64,000 nucleotides of DNA from Oceanobacillus salinisoli (GCF_009733865.1 NZ_WOFB01000015.1:62001-126000), one strand, 5' to 3'; positions 35,818 through 46,194 are shown, counted from the stretch's first letter. The notes: generated by a model from the letters alone, not told the origin. Made by a program: numbers and translations.

Positions 35818-36372
35818 ATGATGATTACCATGAAAGATATTGTACGTGAAGGACATCCTTCTCTAGAGAAAATTGCTGAAGAAGTTTCCCTTCCAATTAA
35901 TAATGAAGAAAAACAGCTTTTAGAAGAAATGGTTACATTTTTAAAAAATAGTCAAGATGAAGAAATAGCGAAGAAATATAATTTACGTGCTGGTGTTGGG
36001 TTGGCAGCTCCCCAGTTAGGAATAGAAAAACGCCTGATTGCTATCCACTTTGAGGATTCAGATGGGAAGTTGTATAGCTATGGTTTAGTGAATCCCAAGA
36101 TTGTCAGTCACTCCGTTGAAGGGGTATATTTAGCTAGTGGTGAAGGTTGCCTATCAGTAGACCGACCTGTAGAAGGTTATGTTCCTCGCCATAGAAGAAT
36201 TACCGTTAAAGCTACAGATATAGAAGGCAATCCCGTGAAATTAAGGTTAAAGGGATATCCTGCCATTGTCTTTCAACATGAGATCGATCATCTCAATGGT
36301 ATTATGTTCTATGATCGGATTAATAAAGAAAACCCATTTAAAGTCCCTGAAAATTCGGTACCGATTGAATAG
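35818..36372 (+). CDS. def: Peptide deformylase
   Basis: This metallo-enzyme removes the N-formyl group from nascent proteins at the ribosome exit. The 184-residue protein has all three motifs: GVGLAAPQ (59-66), EGCLS with the metal ligand Cys111, and HEIDH (His154, Glu155, His158). Length and position fit the B. subtilis DefB/YkrB type. ATG at 35818 is 6 bases after AAGGAG. A terminator follows it. Confidence 0.97.
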   Translation: MMITMKDIVREGHPSLEKIAEEVSLPINNEEKQLLEEMVTFLKNSQDEEIAKKYNLRAGVGLAAPQLGIEKRLIAIHFEDSDGKLYSYGLVNPKIVSHSVEGVYLASGEGCLSVDRPVEGYVPRHRRITVKATDIEGNPVKLRLKGYPAIVFQHEIDHLNGIMFYDRINKENPFKVPENSVPIE

Positions 36373-36383
36373 TAGATTACGTG

Positions 36384-36416
36384 TAGCGCCTAATGTTATT
36401 TTCAGGTGCTATTTTT
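36384..36416 (+). terminator. Terminator of def
   Basis: TAGCGCCT pairs with AGGTGCTA (one G-T pair) around a 12-base loop, followed by TTTTTCTT. Confidence 0.75.
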
Positions 36417-36642
36417 CTTACATAAAGGCCATTTTCTAAAAGATTGTTAATTTGTGCAGAATAGTTTTAATCGTATTATTTATTTAGTCCGATAATATAT
36501 GCACATTATATACCACTTAAATTAGCAACAAACGATGCGAAAAGAGATTACATGAATAATATTTACATTTCTGTAAAAGCTAAGGAAAGCAGAAAAACTT
36601 TTAAGGAATTATCACTATTTTTTCATAAATGATGGATTTTTA

Positions 36643-36671
36643 TTTCAAAATTTCCTGAAACATACTATACT
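36643..36671 (+). promoter_or_regulatory. Sigma-A-like promoter before the 32-codon frame
   Basis: TTTCAA (36643-36648) and TATACT (36666-36671), spacer 17. The region 36420-36642 has no recognisable gene. Confidence 0.5.
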
Positions 36672-36748
36672 ATATTATAAGAGGGATTGGAACGGTAGAT
36701 GTTTTTTATTGCTTTTCTTGAATTTTTGAAAGGAGACGTGCATCATCA

Positions 36749-36847
36749 TGTTAAAACGCCTTAAAGAAAAGCTAAAGAAACGTTGGAAGGAATTTTTAGG
36801 AAAAGAAGGACGTGTACCTACTACTTTTGAAAAAGACTACCATTAAA
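36749..36847 (+). CDS. Possible 32-residue basic peptide
   Basis: The frame encodes MLKRLKEKLKKRWKEFLGKE and a further 12 residues ending DYH. The first 20 residues would form a strongly basic amphipathic helix. It has a promoter 80 bases upstream and an AAAGGAG site, though at a long spacing (about 12 bases). I do not recognise it. It could be a regulatory upstream peptide or a membrane-associated small protein; it may also not be translated. Confidence 0.42.
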
Positions 36848-36899
36848 ATTTACCAATCAATAAAATTAAGCGGATATAAATCATAACTGTTCAACAGAC

Positions 36900-37045
36900 A
36901 ATGTAAGACACGTCCGGTGACAGCATCATTCAGCAGATGAACGCTGAATAGGCTAAAGTTTAACCTTGTACGTCGGAGCCAGGGCGAAGTCTTCTTAATT
37001 TGAGGATATTGCTTTCTCTGAAACATTGCAGGTAACCTAGTCGGA
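36900..37045 (+). repeat. Structured segment, possibly degenerate family F repeat
   Basis: Local similarity to copy F1 is visible in GGCTAAAG, TTGTACGTCGGA, GGGCGAAG and GGTAACCTAGTCGGA, compared with GGCTAAGA, TGTGCGTCGA, GGCGAAG and GGTACTTAGTCGAA. It contains the hairpin ATTCAGC/GCTGAAT and an outer pair AAGAC/GTCTT. It lies in the leader of rpoY-rnjA, so it could also be a regulatory RNA element. Confidence 0.42.
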
Positions 37046-37122
37046 TAAGAAAAGATACAGAACGGAAAAATAATATCACATCTAAAACAAATGAAAAATA
37101 GAAAAAGAATAGGAGAGATGAA

Positions 37123-37338
37123 ATGATATATAAAGTTTTATATCAAGAATTACCAGAAGAAATTCCTGTTCGCGAACGTACAAAAAGTATGTACGTGGAA
37201 GCGGAATCTGTACGTAATGTACGCAAAAAACTAGCCAATAATGGCCTTCATATTAATATCGAGTATATCCAGCAATTGGATCCAGCGCATCTAGAATACG
37301 AACAACAATCCGAAGACTTCCAATTGGAGAATGTATAA
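37123..37338 (+). CDS. rpoY: RNA polymerase epsilon subunit
   Basis: This 71-residue protein is the small auxiliary epsilon subunit of RNA polymerase in Firmicutes (YkzG, DUF1447), which binds the core enzyme near the downstream DNA clamp. The family N-terminus MIYKVLYQE and central VEAESVRNVRKKL are present. ATG at 37123 follows AGGAGAGATGAA. It lies 3 bases upstream of rnjA; this pairing is conserved in Bacilli, implying one operon. Confidence 0.93.
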   Translation: MIYKVLYQELPEEIPVRERTKSMYVEAESVRNVRKKLANNGLHINIEYIQQLDPAHLEYEQQSEDFQLENV

Positions 37339-37341
37339 CAA

Positions 37342-39009
37342 ATGAAGTTTGTCAAAAATGATCAAACAGCAGTTTATGCATTAGGTGGACTAGGTGAAAT
37401 TGGCAAAAATATGTATGCCGTGCAATTTCAGGACGAAATTATAATCATTGACGCTGGGATTAAATTTCCAGAAGATGAACTGCTTGGTATTGATTATGTC
37501 ATTCCTGATTACACTTACCTTGTCCAAAATCAGGATAAAATTAAAGGATTGTTCATTACTCATGGTCATGAAGACCATATTGGGGGTATACCTTATCTCC
37601 TTCGCGAAGTAAATATACCCATTTATGCTGGAAAATTAGCGCTAGGATTAATTAGAAACAAATTAGATGAGCATGGATTATTACGTAATGCAAAATTAAC
37701 AACCATTCAAGAAGATGATGTTATTAAATTCCGTAAAACTTCTGTAACTTTTTTCCGTACAACACATAGTATTCCAGACGCATTTGGGATTGTAATTAAA
37801 ACCCCACCTGGAAATATTGTTCACACGGGGGACTTTAAATTTGATTTTACTCCTGTAGGTGAACCTGCTAACTTAGCAAAAATGGCTGAAATTGGAAAAG
37901 AAGGTGTACTCTGCTTACTTTCCGACAGTACAAATAGTGAAGTACCAGGATTTACAATGTCTGAAAGAGTTGTTGGTGAAAGCATTAATGATATCTTTAG
38001 CCGAGTAGACGGGCGGCTAATCTTTGCCACTTTTGCTTCCAATATTTATCGCTTGCAACAAGTTGTTGAATCTGCTGTAAAGCATAACCGCAAAGTAGCT
38101 GTATTTGGTCGAAGTATGGAAAATGCAATTAATTTAGGTCAAGAATTGGGGTATATCCAAGCTCCTAAAGAAACGTTTATTGATAGTAATCAAATAAACC
38201 GCTTGCCGGCTCATGAAGTAACCATTCTATGTACTGGTTCACAAGGTGAAGCAATGGCAGCATTATCCCGTATAGCAAATGGTACACATCGACAAATCCA
38301 GTTAATCCCTGGTGACACCGTTGTATTTTCTTCCTCTCCAATCCCTGGAAATACGGTAAGTGTGTCAAAAACAATAAATAAATTATACCGGGCCGGAGCA
38401 GAGGTCATTCATGGTAAATTAAATAACATTCATACATCAGGACATGGTAGTCAAGAAGAACAAAAGCTGATGCTCCGATTAATGAATCCGCAATACTTCA
38501 TGCCTATTCACGGTGAATATCGCATGTTAAAGGAACATATTAAACTGGCAACAGCCTGTGGTGTTAACCCTGACAACTGCTTTACAATGGACAATGGAGA
38601 CGTATTGGCTTTAGGAAAAGATACTGCTTCCATAGCAGGAAAAATCCCATCCGGTTCTATTTATGTAGATGGCAGCGGTATAGGAGATATTGGTAACATC
38701 GTCTTGCGTGACCGTAGAATCTTATCTGAGGAAGGTCTCGTTATCGTTGTTGTAAGCATTAATATGAAAGAATTTAAAATTGCTGCAGGTCCAGATATCA
38801 TTTCTCGTGGTTTTGTTTACATGAGGGAATCTGAAGACTTAATTAATGAGGCTCAAAAACTTGTCTCCATTCATTTAGAAAAAGTGATGGAAAGAAAGAC
38901 AAATCAATGGTCTGAAATTAAAAATGAAATTACAGACACGATAGCACCTTTCCTATACGAAAAAACAAAACGCAGACCAATGGTATTGCCAATTATTATG
39001 GAAATCTAA
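37342..39009 (+). CDS. rnjA: Ribonuclease J1
   Basis: RNase J1 is a 5'-3' exonuclease and endonuclease central to mRNA decay and rRNA maturation in Bacilli. The 555 residues form a metallo-beta-lactamase/beta-CASP nuclease with HGHEDH (His74, His76, Asp78, His79), a beta-CASP middle region, the GHGSQEEQ segment and PIHGEYRML, then a C-terminal domain. ATG at 37342 follows rpoY by 3 bases, with GGAG inside rpoY. It is also the reported partner of GapA-SR1P, encoded at 27 kb here. Confidence 0.97.
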   Translation: MKFVKNDQTAVYALGGLGEIGKNMYAVQFQDEIIIIDAGIKFPEDELLGIDYVIPDYTYLVQNQDKIKGLFITHGHEDHIGGIPYLLREVNIPIYAGKLALGLIRNKLDEHGLLRNAKLTTIQEDDVIKFRKTSVTFFRTTHSIPDAFGIVIKTPPGNIVHTGDFKFDFTPVGEPANLAKMAEIGKEGVLCLLSDSTNSEVPGFTMSERVVGESINDIFSRVDGRLIFATFASNIYRLQQVVESAVKHNRKVAVFGRSMENAINLGQELGYIQAPKETFIDSNQINRLPAHEVTILCTGSQGEAMAALSRIANGTHRQIQLIPGDTVVFSSSPIPGNTVSVSKTINKLYRAGAEVIHGKLNNIHTSGHGSQEEQKLMLRLMNPQYFMPIHGEYRMLKEHIKLATACGVNPDNCFTMDNGDVLALGKDTASIAGKIPSGSIYVDGSGIGDIGNIVLRDRRILSEEGLVIVVVSINMKEFKIAAGPDIISRGFVYMRESEDLINEAQKLVSIHLEKVMERKTNQWSEIKNEITDTIAPFLYEKTKRRPMVLPIIMEI

Positions 39010-39021
39010 GTTTAGACACAG

Positions 39022-39058
39022 AAAAAGCATTGTGGGAATTCAACTCACAATGCTTTTT
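39022..39058 (+). terminator. Terminator of rpoY-rnjA
   Basis: A perfect 13-bp stem AAAAAGCATTGTG/CACAATGCTTTTT with an 11-base loop. Confidence 0.9.
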
Positions 39059-39167
39059 ATTATTTAGGCTTGTTTCAAGCATGCTGCTAGGTGCTTCCAT
39101 CCGTAAGCTGCACTAGTAACGTTCTTATCGTTCTTCCTAAATACCAGAACCTTGCGTTGTTTTTCTA

Positions 39168-39836
39168 TTAATCATCTATAACGAGATGTTTTTCAAACCG
39201 TGATAAATCTTTATCTGCTCCAATAACAATCAGTACATCATCTTCCTGCAGAGCAACATCCGCCTGTGGTGAAACATTAATTTCCCTTCCCTGCTTAATT
39301 GCTACAACGTTACAACCATAATTTGCACGGATATCAAGTTCAACTAATGTCTCACCAGCCATTCTTTTGCCTGCTTTCACTTCCACAATACTATGATCAT
39401 CCGATAACTCTAAATAATCCAGGATATTATTCGATATAAAATTATGCGCTAACCTCTTGCCCATGTCCCGCTCTGGATGAACAACCTGATCTGCACCTAT
39501 TTTATTTAATATTTTCTCGTGATAATCATTCTGCGCTTTTACTGTTACCTTTTTTACTCCTAAATCTTTTAGGATAACCGTAGTTAAAATACTGGCTTGG
39601 ATATTTTCACCAATAGCTACAATGACATGCTCAAAATTAGAAATTCCAATCTCTTTTAAGGAATCTTCATCTGTTGAATCAAGGATAACAGCATGGGAAG
39701 CAATATTTTTAAATTCATTTACTTTATCTTCATCGTTATCGATTGCAAGAACAGGCATCTCTTCTTCGCTAAGCTCACGGCAGATGCTTCCGCCAAACCG
39801 CCCTAAACCAATTACTGCAAATTCTTTCCTTTTCAT
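39168..39836 (-). CDS. ktrC: KtrC, Ktr potassium channel gating subunit
   Basis: KtrC is the cytoplasmic RCK gating ring of the low-affinity Ktr potassium uptake system. The 222 residues contain an RCK_N Rossmann domain with GLGRFGG (9-15) and the nucleotide-binding acidic end AIDNDEDKV, and an RCK_C domain (about 135-220), which in KtrC homologues binds c-di-AMP. The membrane partner is probably the TrkH-type protein at 59.2-60.6 kb (ktrD). ATG at 39836 follows GGAGGG. Confidence 0.94.
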   Translation of the reverse strand: MKRKEFAVIGLGRFGGSICRELSEEEMPVLAIDNDEDKVNEFKNIASHAVILDSTDEDSLKEIGISNFEHVIVAIGENIQASILTTVILKDLGVKKVTVKAQNDYHEKILNKIGADQVVHPERDMGKRLAHNFISNNILDYLELSDDHSIVEVKAGKRMAGETLVELDIRANYGCNVVAIKQGREINVSPQADVALQEDDVLIVIGADKDLSRFEKHLVIDD

Positions 39837-39969
39837 TTTTTTTACCCTCCGACTAATTGGAGAATATTTTTCTCCATTAATACGTATAATGTGTCTTTAT
39901 TTTATCATAAAGAAATAGGAAAAGAAGCAAATTTAATGTATTCACCTCTCTCCCTATATATAAAAGTTA

Positions 39970-41808
39970 TTAAATAGCATCTAACATTTGAAATTGTGAT
40001 TTAACTAAATGATAATATTTCCCCTGTTTATTCATTAATTGGACATGGTTGCCATTTTCTAAAACCTTTCCATTCTCCAATACAAAAATATTATCTGCTT
40101 CCCTAATGGTTGACAAACGATGGGCGATGATGATGGATGTTCTTCCATTGAGCAGCTTTTTAAGTGCTTTTTGAATCTTTATTTCGGATTCGGTATCAAT
40201 ACTAGCTGTTGCCTCGTCAAGGATAATAATACTTGGATTTGCAAGCAATGCCCTTGTAAAGGAGAGAAGCTGTCTTTCACCCGCAGATAAAATATTCCCT
40301 CTTTCTTCTACCTCTGTCATATAGCCGTTACTTAAACGACTAATAAAATCATCCGCACCAACCACTTTTGCCGCTTCCATGACTTCTTCATCTGTTGCAT
40401 CTGGTCTGCCAAACCGTATATTTTCCATAATGGTTCCTGAGAAAATAAAAGTATCCTGCAGTACTACACTAATCTTACTGCGCAGGCTATCTAAACTTAC
40501 ATCTCTCAGGTCGATTCCATCAATTTTAACCTTTCCTTTCGTCGGATCATAAAACCGGCTAATTAAATTGGCAATAGTGGATTTACCGCTGCCTGTATGA
40601 CCAACTAACGCAATGGTTTGCCCTTCTTTCATTTCCAGTGAAACTTTTTGCAGCGCAACCCGTTTACTATCATAGGAAAATTCCACCTTATCAAATTCGA
40701 TATGACCTCTCATTTCACTGAATGTATATGGATTGGTTTTCTCTTTGACATTTGGCTGCTCATCCATAAACTCAAAAATACGTTCTGATGAGGCCATCGC
40801 CATTAACAATTGATTATAACTTTGACCCAGTCTGGAAATTGGTTCCCAAAACATCCCCAGAAAAAATGCAAACGATACAAACGTACCAATCGCTATACCA
40901 CCATTTTCTTCCCCTAATAAAATTAAATATGCACCATAAGCCAATAGGATAATGGTACCAACTGCGTCACTCAAATCCACCAAAGGACGAAATGCAGCAC
41001 TTTTCTTTGCAGCATTTCGAAAGCTATGGAAATACCCTGAATTAACACCCTCAAAAAATTCCGCATTTTCTTTTTCCTGTGAGAAAGATTGAGTAATTCG
41101 CATTCCCTGCAGGCTTTCATTTAAATGTGAGTTTAAGCGTGACTGATGTAACCGAACCTCTTGCCATGAACGACGAATATTCCTTCTAAGTTTCGTTGAT
41201 ATATAAAACATAATCGGAATAACAACTACTACCGCCAAGGCTAGCTGTGGACTTAATGCGAATAAAATAACGATAATTCCGACTAAGGTAACCATATCCA
41301 TCAGCAAATTGATAATACCATTTGTAAATAGCTCCTGTAATGAGTTAACGTCATTTAAAATTCGAACGAGGATTGACCCTGCGGAACGTGTATCAAAAAA
41401 ACGATGTGACAGCCGTTGCACATGGGAAAATAAATACTGACGTAAATCGTAAATGACGTTTTGCCCCAATATGTTTACCCATTTTATACGAAAGCTATTA
41501 GCCAAATAATTTAATAAATATAAAACACCTATCCCAATAACTAAGTAAGTTAATAATGTGGTGTCTCTATCCATTATCGCTACATCTATTGCCACTTTTC
41601 CGACCAAAATTGGAACGGTTAGTCTGACAATGGTAGAAATGACCATCGCAATAATTGCACCAGGAAGGTATGTTTTAGCATATAGTTTTAAATATTGAAG
41701 AAGCCTGAGCATTTGTTTCCAGTTAAATGGTTTTTCAATTGCAGTATCAACCGTATAATGGAATCGTTTTAAATGCCTGCTTTCTTTTTTTGCATTCGAA
41801 TTAGCCAT
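39970..41808 (-). CDS. ABC exporter half-transporter with degenerate signature
   Basis: A 612-residue ABC exporter half with six spans (about 50-325) and a C-terminal ATPase. Walker A is GHTGSGKS (403-410) and Walker B with catalytic Glu is ILDEATASID (529-538), but the signature reads LSAGE (507-511) instead of LSGGQ. This pattern matches the partner whose signature faces the degenerate site of a heterodimer. It begins 14 bases after the other half, so the two are cotranscribed. Multidrug or lipid export is likely; YknU/YknV- and BmrCD-like systems are possible relatives. ATG at 41808 follows GGGGGAG. Confidence 0.88.
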   Translation of the reverse strand: MANSNAKKESRHLKRFHYTVDTAIEKPFNWKQMLRLLQYLKLYAKTYLPGAIIAMVISTIVRLTVPILVGKVAIDVAIMDRDTTLLTYLVIGIGVLYLLNYLANSFRIKWVNILGQNVIYDLRQYLFSHVQRLSHRFFDTRSAGSILVRILNDVNSLQELFTNGIINLLMDMVTLVGIIVILFALSPQLALAVVVVIPIMFYISTKLRRNIRRSWQEVRLHQSRLNSHLNESLQGMRITQSFSQEKENAEFFEGVNSGYFHSFRNAAKKSAAFRPLVDLSDAVGTIILLAYGAYLILLGEENGGIAIGTFVSFAFFLGMFWEPISRLGQSYNQLLMAMASSERIFEFMDEQPNVKEKTNPYTFSEMRGHIEFDKVEFSYDSKRVALQKVSLEMKEGQTIALVGHTGSGKSTIANLISRFYDPTKGKVKIDGIDLRDVSLDSLRSKISVVLQDTFIFSGTIMENIRFGRPDATDEEVMEAAKVVGADDFISRLSNGYMTEVEERGNILSAGERQLLSFTRALLANPSIIILDEATASIDTESEIKIQKALKKLLNGRTSIIIAHRLSTIREADNIFVLENGKVLENGNHVQLMNKQGKYYHLVKSQFQMLDAI

Positions 41809-41822
41809 AGATGGGCTCCCCC

Positions 41823-43583
41823 TTATAGATTTCCTGCGGGTTTCATGATTTCTTCCCGGTCCTGATATTGAATATTATAGATAGTTTCGTAAAGACCCTG
41901 GTTTTGAAGCAATGCTTCATGAGTCCCCCGCTCCACAATTTCCCCTTGATCCAATACCAAAATCTCATCCGCGTGTTTTAACGAAGAAATACGGTGAGCA
42001 ATGATAAATGATGTTCTCCCTTTCATCACTTCCTTTAATGCTCGTTGTATTTTAAATTCCGTCTCCATGTCAACCGCACTAGTTGCATCATCCAAAATTA
42101 AAATACTGGGATTAATACAAATTGCTCTAGCTATCGCAATCCGCTGCTTTTGCCCTCCTGACAATCCCATGCCACGTTCACCAAGCATCGTTTGATAACC
42201 ATTTGGCATATTTATAATAAAATCATGTGCTTGTGCTCGTTTGGCCGCATCAATAATTTGCTCATCAGTCACATCAGGGTTCCCGTATGCAATATTTTCC
42301 CTGATTGAAGTAGAAAACAGGAACGGTTCTTGCAATACGAATCCAACATGTTTGCGAAGGGTTTTTATATTGAATTCCGAGACAGATTTCCCGTCAATTA
42401 GTACTTCACCTTTTTCCGGTTCATAGAAGCGCGTAATTAATTGAGTAATGCTTGTTTTTCCTGAACCTGTTGCTCCCATTAATCCGATGACCTTACCTTG
42501 TGGTGCATCAAAGCTTATGTTTTTCAGTGCTGCATCATCATCTTCTGTGTAGGTTAGGGTGACATCCTTAAACGTTACGTGACCATATATTGGGACATCC
42601 AGTGCATTTTCTTTTTCTGCAATATCTTCTTTTGCTTCCAGAATTTCAAGGAGGCGCTCCCCAGATGCTTTTGCCTGTGAAAATTGGTTAATAACAAATC
42701 CAAAGTTTTGAAGCGGCCCCAAAATATACCAAACCAAACTAAAAAATGCTACCAGTTCACCTAATGCTAGTTGATTATTCATAACAAGAAATCCGCCATA
42801 AGCCAGTAAAACAACGACACAAATATTCCCGATAAACTCCATGATTGGAAAATACTTCGCCCATATTTTAGAAGTATCTATATATTTTTGTTTGTAATCA
42901 TGATTGCTTTTTGAGAATCGATTGATTTCAAAATCTTCTCTTGATAAGGATTTTACAGTGTTTATCCCACTGACATTTTCCTGTATACGGGTGTTCAATC
43001 TTCCCATTGATTTCCTTACACTTCTAAACGCTGGATGGACTCTTCTGTCAAACTGAAATACTACAACAGCTAAAAATGGAATTGCAAACATGGTAACAAA
43101 GGCAAGCGGAATAGAATAATAAAACATTACACTTAAACTGATAATTATTAATGAAATGATTCGTATAAGTTCTGCAAAGCCCGCTGATAGAAAGAATCGA
43201 AATCCTTCTACATCAGAAGTCAAACGGGACATAATGTCACCTGTCTTTGCATTGTCATAAAATTTAAATGCTAATGACTGCAGTTTGTCATACAATGCCT
43301 CACGCAGTTTATAAACGGCTGTCATCCCAAATAAATCTCCTAAATATTGAAAAGAAAATGTAGAAATTCCTTTCAGTATCATTAATGCAAGAAAAACAAA
43401 AGATATATATGGTATTAATTCATACCTGTCCTGTAAAACAACCTCATCTATGGTAATTTGCAAAAAAATCGGATATACAACCGTGATTGCTGTAACAGAA
43501 AGCAAAAAGAACAATGACCAAAATAAGTATCTTTTATGCGGCCAGTAAAAGCGTTTTAATTTTTTAAACGTATTCAAAAGCAT
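41823..43583 (-). CDS. ABC exporter half-transporter with Asp in place of catalytic Glu
   Basis: A 586-residue ABC exporter half: six spans (about 22-305), Walker A GATGSGKT (370-377), canonical signature LSGGQ (474-478) and Walker B LILDD, where Asp499 replaces the catalytic glutamate. Together with the next gene this predicts one canonical and one degenerate ATP site, as in asymmetric heterodimeric exporters. The first convincing ATG is at 43583 behind GGGGAGGG; the longer frame from 43646 has no ribosome binding site. Substrate unknown. Confidence 0.88.
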   Translation of the reverse strand: MLLNTFKKLKRFYWPHKRYLFWSLFFLLSVTAITVVYPIFLQITIDEVVLQDRYELIPYISFVFLALMILKGISTFSFQYLGDLFGMTAVYKLREALYDKLQSLAFKFYDNAKTGDIMSRLTSDVEGFRFFLSAGFAELIRIISLIIISLSVMFYYSIPLAFVTMFAIPFLAVVVFQFDRRVHPAFRSVRKSMGRLNTRIQENVSGINTVKSLSREDFEINRFSKSNHDYKQKYIDTSKIWAKYFPIMEFIGNICVVVLLAYGGFLVMNNQLALGELVAFFSLVWYILGPLQNFGFVINQFSQAKASGERLLEILEAKEDIAEKENALDVPIYGHVTFKDVTLTYTEDDDAALKNISFDAPQGKVIGLMGATGSGKTSITQLITRFYEPEKGEVLIDGKSVSEFNIKTLRKHVGFVLQEPFLFSTSIRENIAYGNPDVTDEQIIDAAKRAQAHDFIINMPNGYQTMLGERGMGLSGGQKQRIAIARAICINPSILILDDATSAVDMETEFKIQRALKEVMKGRTSFIIAHRISSLKHADEILVLDQGEIVERGTHEALLQNQGLYETIYNIQYQDREEIMKPAGNL

Positions 43584-43768
43584 TTCCCTCCCCAGGATAA
43601 CCTTTTCATAAATACTAATATAACGGTTTCCGAAATAAATTACCATACCTTTTAAGGAATTTTTTTAATTTTTTCTATGGTCAGAACAAAAGAAAAACTA
43701 ACTGACCTTACATGCTAAGAACACGACACCTGTCGGAAAGCCTGTACTCCCCCCATCCATTTTTAAGC

Positions 43769-43796
43769 TGAAAATTTATATTTTCCTAAAGTACAA
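43769..43796 (+). repeat. Repeat family C, end fragment
   Basis: GAAAATTTATATTTTCCTAAAGTAC resembles the conserved right end of family C and abuts the ykuS terminator. The remaining 43584-43768 contains no recognisable gene. Confidence 0.42.
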
Positions 43797-43833
43797 AAAG
43801 AAACAGACTCCATAATTAAGAGTCTGTTTCTTT
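43797..43833 (-). terminator. Terminator of ykuS
   Basis: AAAGAAACAGACTC/GAGTCTGTTTCTTT, a 14-bp stem with a 9-base loop; the flanking A-run supplies T residues on the minus strand. Confidence 0.88.
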
Positions 43834-43847
43834 GCTGCTACTTGTAG

Positions 43848-44090
43848 TTAAGATAATTTCTCATTAACCATTTGAACGATATCTTGTGCTTCAAACCCAT
43901 GGGCATTAATCACAGAAGCGTCCGTACTGGTATCAGCCATACCCATTACATCTTTATCCTGTCCAGAAATAATACAGCAATCACATCCATTTACATCTTC
44001 TTCTGTTCTAAGATCAACGACTTCATGACCCATCTCCATTAATGCTGCTTTAACATCTGTAAGTGTTCCTTCAACTCCAATACGTGCCAT
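43848..44090 (-). CDS. ykuS: YkuS family protein (UPF0180)
   Basis: An 80-residue soluble protein of the UPF0180 family, recognised by MARIGVEGTLxxV and by the central Cys-Asp-Cys-Cys (NGCDCCIISG, about 34-43). Function unknown; the cysteine cluster suggests metal or redox chemistry, which is inference. ATG at 44090 follows GAGGAGG. It trails dapH-dapL in the same direction, the B. subtilis order ykuQ-ykuR-ykuS. Confidence 0.92.
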   Translation of the reverse strand: MARIGVEGTLTDVKAALMEMGHEVVDLRTEEDVNGCDCCIISGQDKDVMGMADTSTDASVINAHGFEAQDIVQMVNEKLS

Positions 44091-44162
44091 ACGTATTTCC
44101 TCCTCTACATATGAAAATTTACATATGTAGTTTCACCCAAAACTTTCAAAATATGCAAAAAC

Positions 44163-45284
44163 CTATTTAGCAAGCACATCAATCATACGAGTAGCTGCTT
44201 TGACACCGACTTCTAGTGCATCTTCCTTAGGATTTAAACTAGCATGATGCAAACCATACTCCGAATCTACCCCGAGCCAAAACATAAACCCGGGTATTTC
44301 TTTTAGAAAATATCCGAAGTCTTCTCCAGTCATAGCAGTATTCGCACGCTTAAACTGGATTCCTTCCTGATTGACAGTTCTTTCAAAAAGATCAACATAT
44401 TCTTTCTTATTGTATACTTGATAATAATTAGATCCATAGTCAATAGAAATGGAGCAATCATAACTGGTTTCAAATCCTTTAATCAGCTTATCCAGTCGAT
44501 CCTTTACCGTTTCTATCGTATTCGGGTCAAGCGTTCGAATTGTTCCTTCCAATCTAGCTGTTTCTGCAATGGCATTCTGTACAAAACCACTTTCCATCTT
44601 GCCTATTGTTACAACAGCGCTCTCCAATGGATCAATCGCTCGAGAAACAATTTGCTGAAGCTGAACGACAAAGCTACTTGCAGCAACGGTCATATCATGT
44701 GTTAAATGCGGATAAGCTGCATGGCCGCCAAGTCCTTTAAAATCCAAAAACAATTCACTTGTATTAGCAAATAAAGTACCTTCCTTGCTTGAGACCGTCC
44801 CCACTGGGAGTTCCGGAGCAATATGCAAGGCAAAAATCACATCTGGCTTCCATTTCTGAAACTCTTCCGATTGAAGCATCGGGAGTGCACCGCCAGGCCC
44901 TTCCTCTGCTGGCTGAAAAATGAACAATAAGTGATCAGTAATTGGATTCTCAATAAAATACTGCATGGTCCCAAGAGCAATGGTCATATGAAAATCATGT
45001 CCACAAGCATGCATCCTACCTTGATGTGTAGATTGAAAGGAATAGCCGGTTTGCTCAGTAATGGGCAAACCATCTATATCTGCACGATAACCGATAGTCT
45101 TCTTTGGTTCTGTACCATTAATTCGAACTAAGATTCCAGTTTTCCAAGTTTGTACCTCAACACGTTCGGATTTTATTTCATTTATCCTGTCCAATAAATA
45201 CTGTTGTGTTTTAATTTCATGAAATCCCAGTTCTGGTATCAGATGTAGATCTCTTCTAATATTTTTTAAATGTGTTGTATCCAT
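44163..45284 (-). CDS. dapL: N-acetyldiaminopimelate deacetylase
   Basis: This M20-family metallopeptidase (YkuR) removes the acetyl group from N-acetyl-LL-diaminopimelate in lysine and peptidoglycan precursor synthesis. The 373 residues contain the metal-binding ACGHDFHM (about 92-99), [10 protein letters not shown] (about 122-131) and a C-terminal TGEDFGYF. Context supports this role over other M20 amidohydrolases: it lies 13 bases after dapH, and patA, the transaminase of the same branch, is at 52.1 kb. Confidence 0.92.
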   Translation of the reverse strand: MDTTHLKNIRRDLHLIPELGFHEIKTQQYLLDRINEIKSERVEVQTWKTGILVRINGTEPKKTIGYRADIDGLPITEQTGYSFQSTHQGRMHACGHDFHMTIALGTMQYFIENPITDHLLFIFQPAEEGPGGALPMLQSEEFQKWKPDVIFALHIAPELPVGTVSSKEGTLFANTSELFLDFKGLGGHAAYPHLTHDMTVAASSFVVQLQQIVSRAIDPLESAVVTIGKMESGFVQNAIAETARLEGTIRTLDPNTIETVKDRLDKLIKGFETSYDCSISIDYGSNYYQVYNKKEYVDLFERTVNQEGIQFKRANTAMTGEDFGYFLKEIPGFMFWLGVDSEYGLHHASLNPKEDALEVGVKAATRMIDVLAK

Positions 45285-45297
45285 AAAAATCGCCTGC

Positions 45298-46017
45298 TTA
45301 ATTATCTAATTTACGTAATTCCTGTTTAATCTCTGTTTTCGATTTAGTTTGCTCGTCGATTTCCTTTAGTACTTTTGCTGGAGTTCCACCAACAAGGGTA
45401 TATGGTGCTACATCCTGTGTGACAATGGCACCTGCAGCAACAATTGCTCCCTTACCAATTGTAACTCCTTCTAATACAACTACATTTGCACCTATCACAA
45501 CATCGTCCTCTACAATAACAGGTTTAGCTGATGGTGGTTCAATTACTCCTGCAAGCACTGTTCCTGCACCGATATGGCAATTTTTCCCAACGGTAGCTCG
45601 TCCACCTAGGACCGCGTTCATATCAATCATAGTCCCTTCCCCAATAACAGAACCAATATTGATGGAAGCTCCCATCATGATAACCGCACCGTCCCCTATT
45701 TCTACTTGATCGCGAATAATGGCACCAGGCTCAATTCTTGCATTTATTCCTTTTAGATCAAGCAATGGAATGGCTGAATTTCTTCTGTCATTCTCTACCA
45801 CATAATCTTGAATCACTTGTTTATTTGTTTCTAAGAAGGATTGAATATCCTTCCATTCACCGAATAATACACCACTTTTGTTCTCAACAAAAGCTTGAAT
45901 CGTATCTTCTATTTGTAATGAACTTAATTCTTCACCTTTTATGTATACCTTTACAGGTGTAGACTTTTTACTGTTTGAAATAAAACTGATAATTTCATTT
46001 GCATCCATCATTCCCAT
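45298..46017 (-). CDS. dapH: Tetrahydrodipicolinate N-acetyltransferase
   Basis: DapH (YkuQ) acetylates tetrahydrodipicolinate using acetyl-CoA, opening the acetylase branch of diaminopimelate synthesis. The 239 residues hold an N-terminal helical domain starting [11 protein letters not shown] and a left-handed beta-helix of hexapeptide repeats (about 90-205, [15 protein letters not shown] and [19 protein letters not shown]). ATG at 46017 follows GGAGG at 8 bases. It is the first gene of dapH-dapL-ykuS. Confidence 0.96.
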   Translation of the reverse strand: MGMMDANEIISFISNSKKSTPVKVYIKGEELSSLQIEDTIQAFVENKSGVLFGEWKDIQSFLETNKQVIQDYVVENDRRNSAIPLLDLKGINARIEPGAIIRDQVEIGDGAVIMMGASINIGSVIGEGTMIDMNAVLGGRATVGKNCHIGAGTVLAGVIEPPSAKPVIVEDDVVIGANVVVLEGVTIGKGAIVAAGAIVTQDVAPYTLVGGTPAKVLKEIDEQTKSKTEIKQELRKLDN

Positions 46018-46194
46018 TTTTAAATCCTCCTAAAACTTTTTCTCTTCTACTTTATCAGACGAAAATTTTACTGGCAATATTTTTAATAAAAACATCCCTA
46101 TTTATACATTTACTTTTATAAAAGGCGTTTTTTAGCAAACGATGATTACCTGAAATTTTAATTCATATTTTATATAAACTTCGGACTAACTTTA

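Noticed and set aside
36900-37045. Known riboswitch upstream of rpoY-rnjA
   Set aside because: Conserved cores of the riboswitch classes I can recall (T-box, SAM, purine, M-box, lysine, c-di-AMP) are not present.
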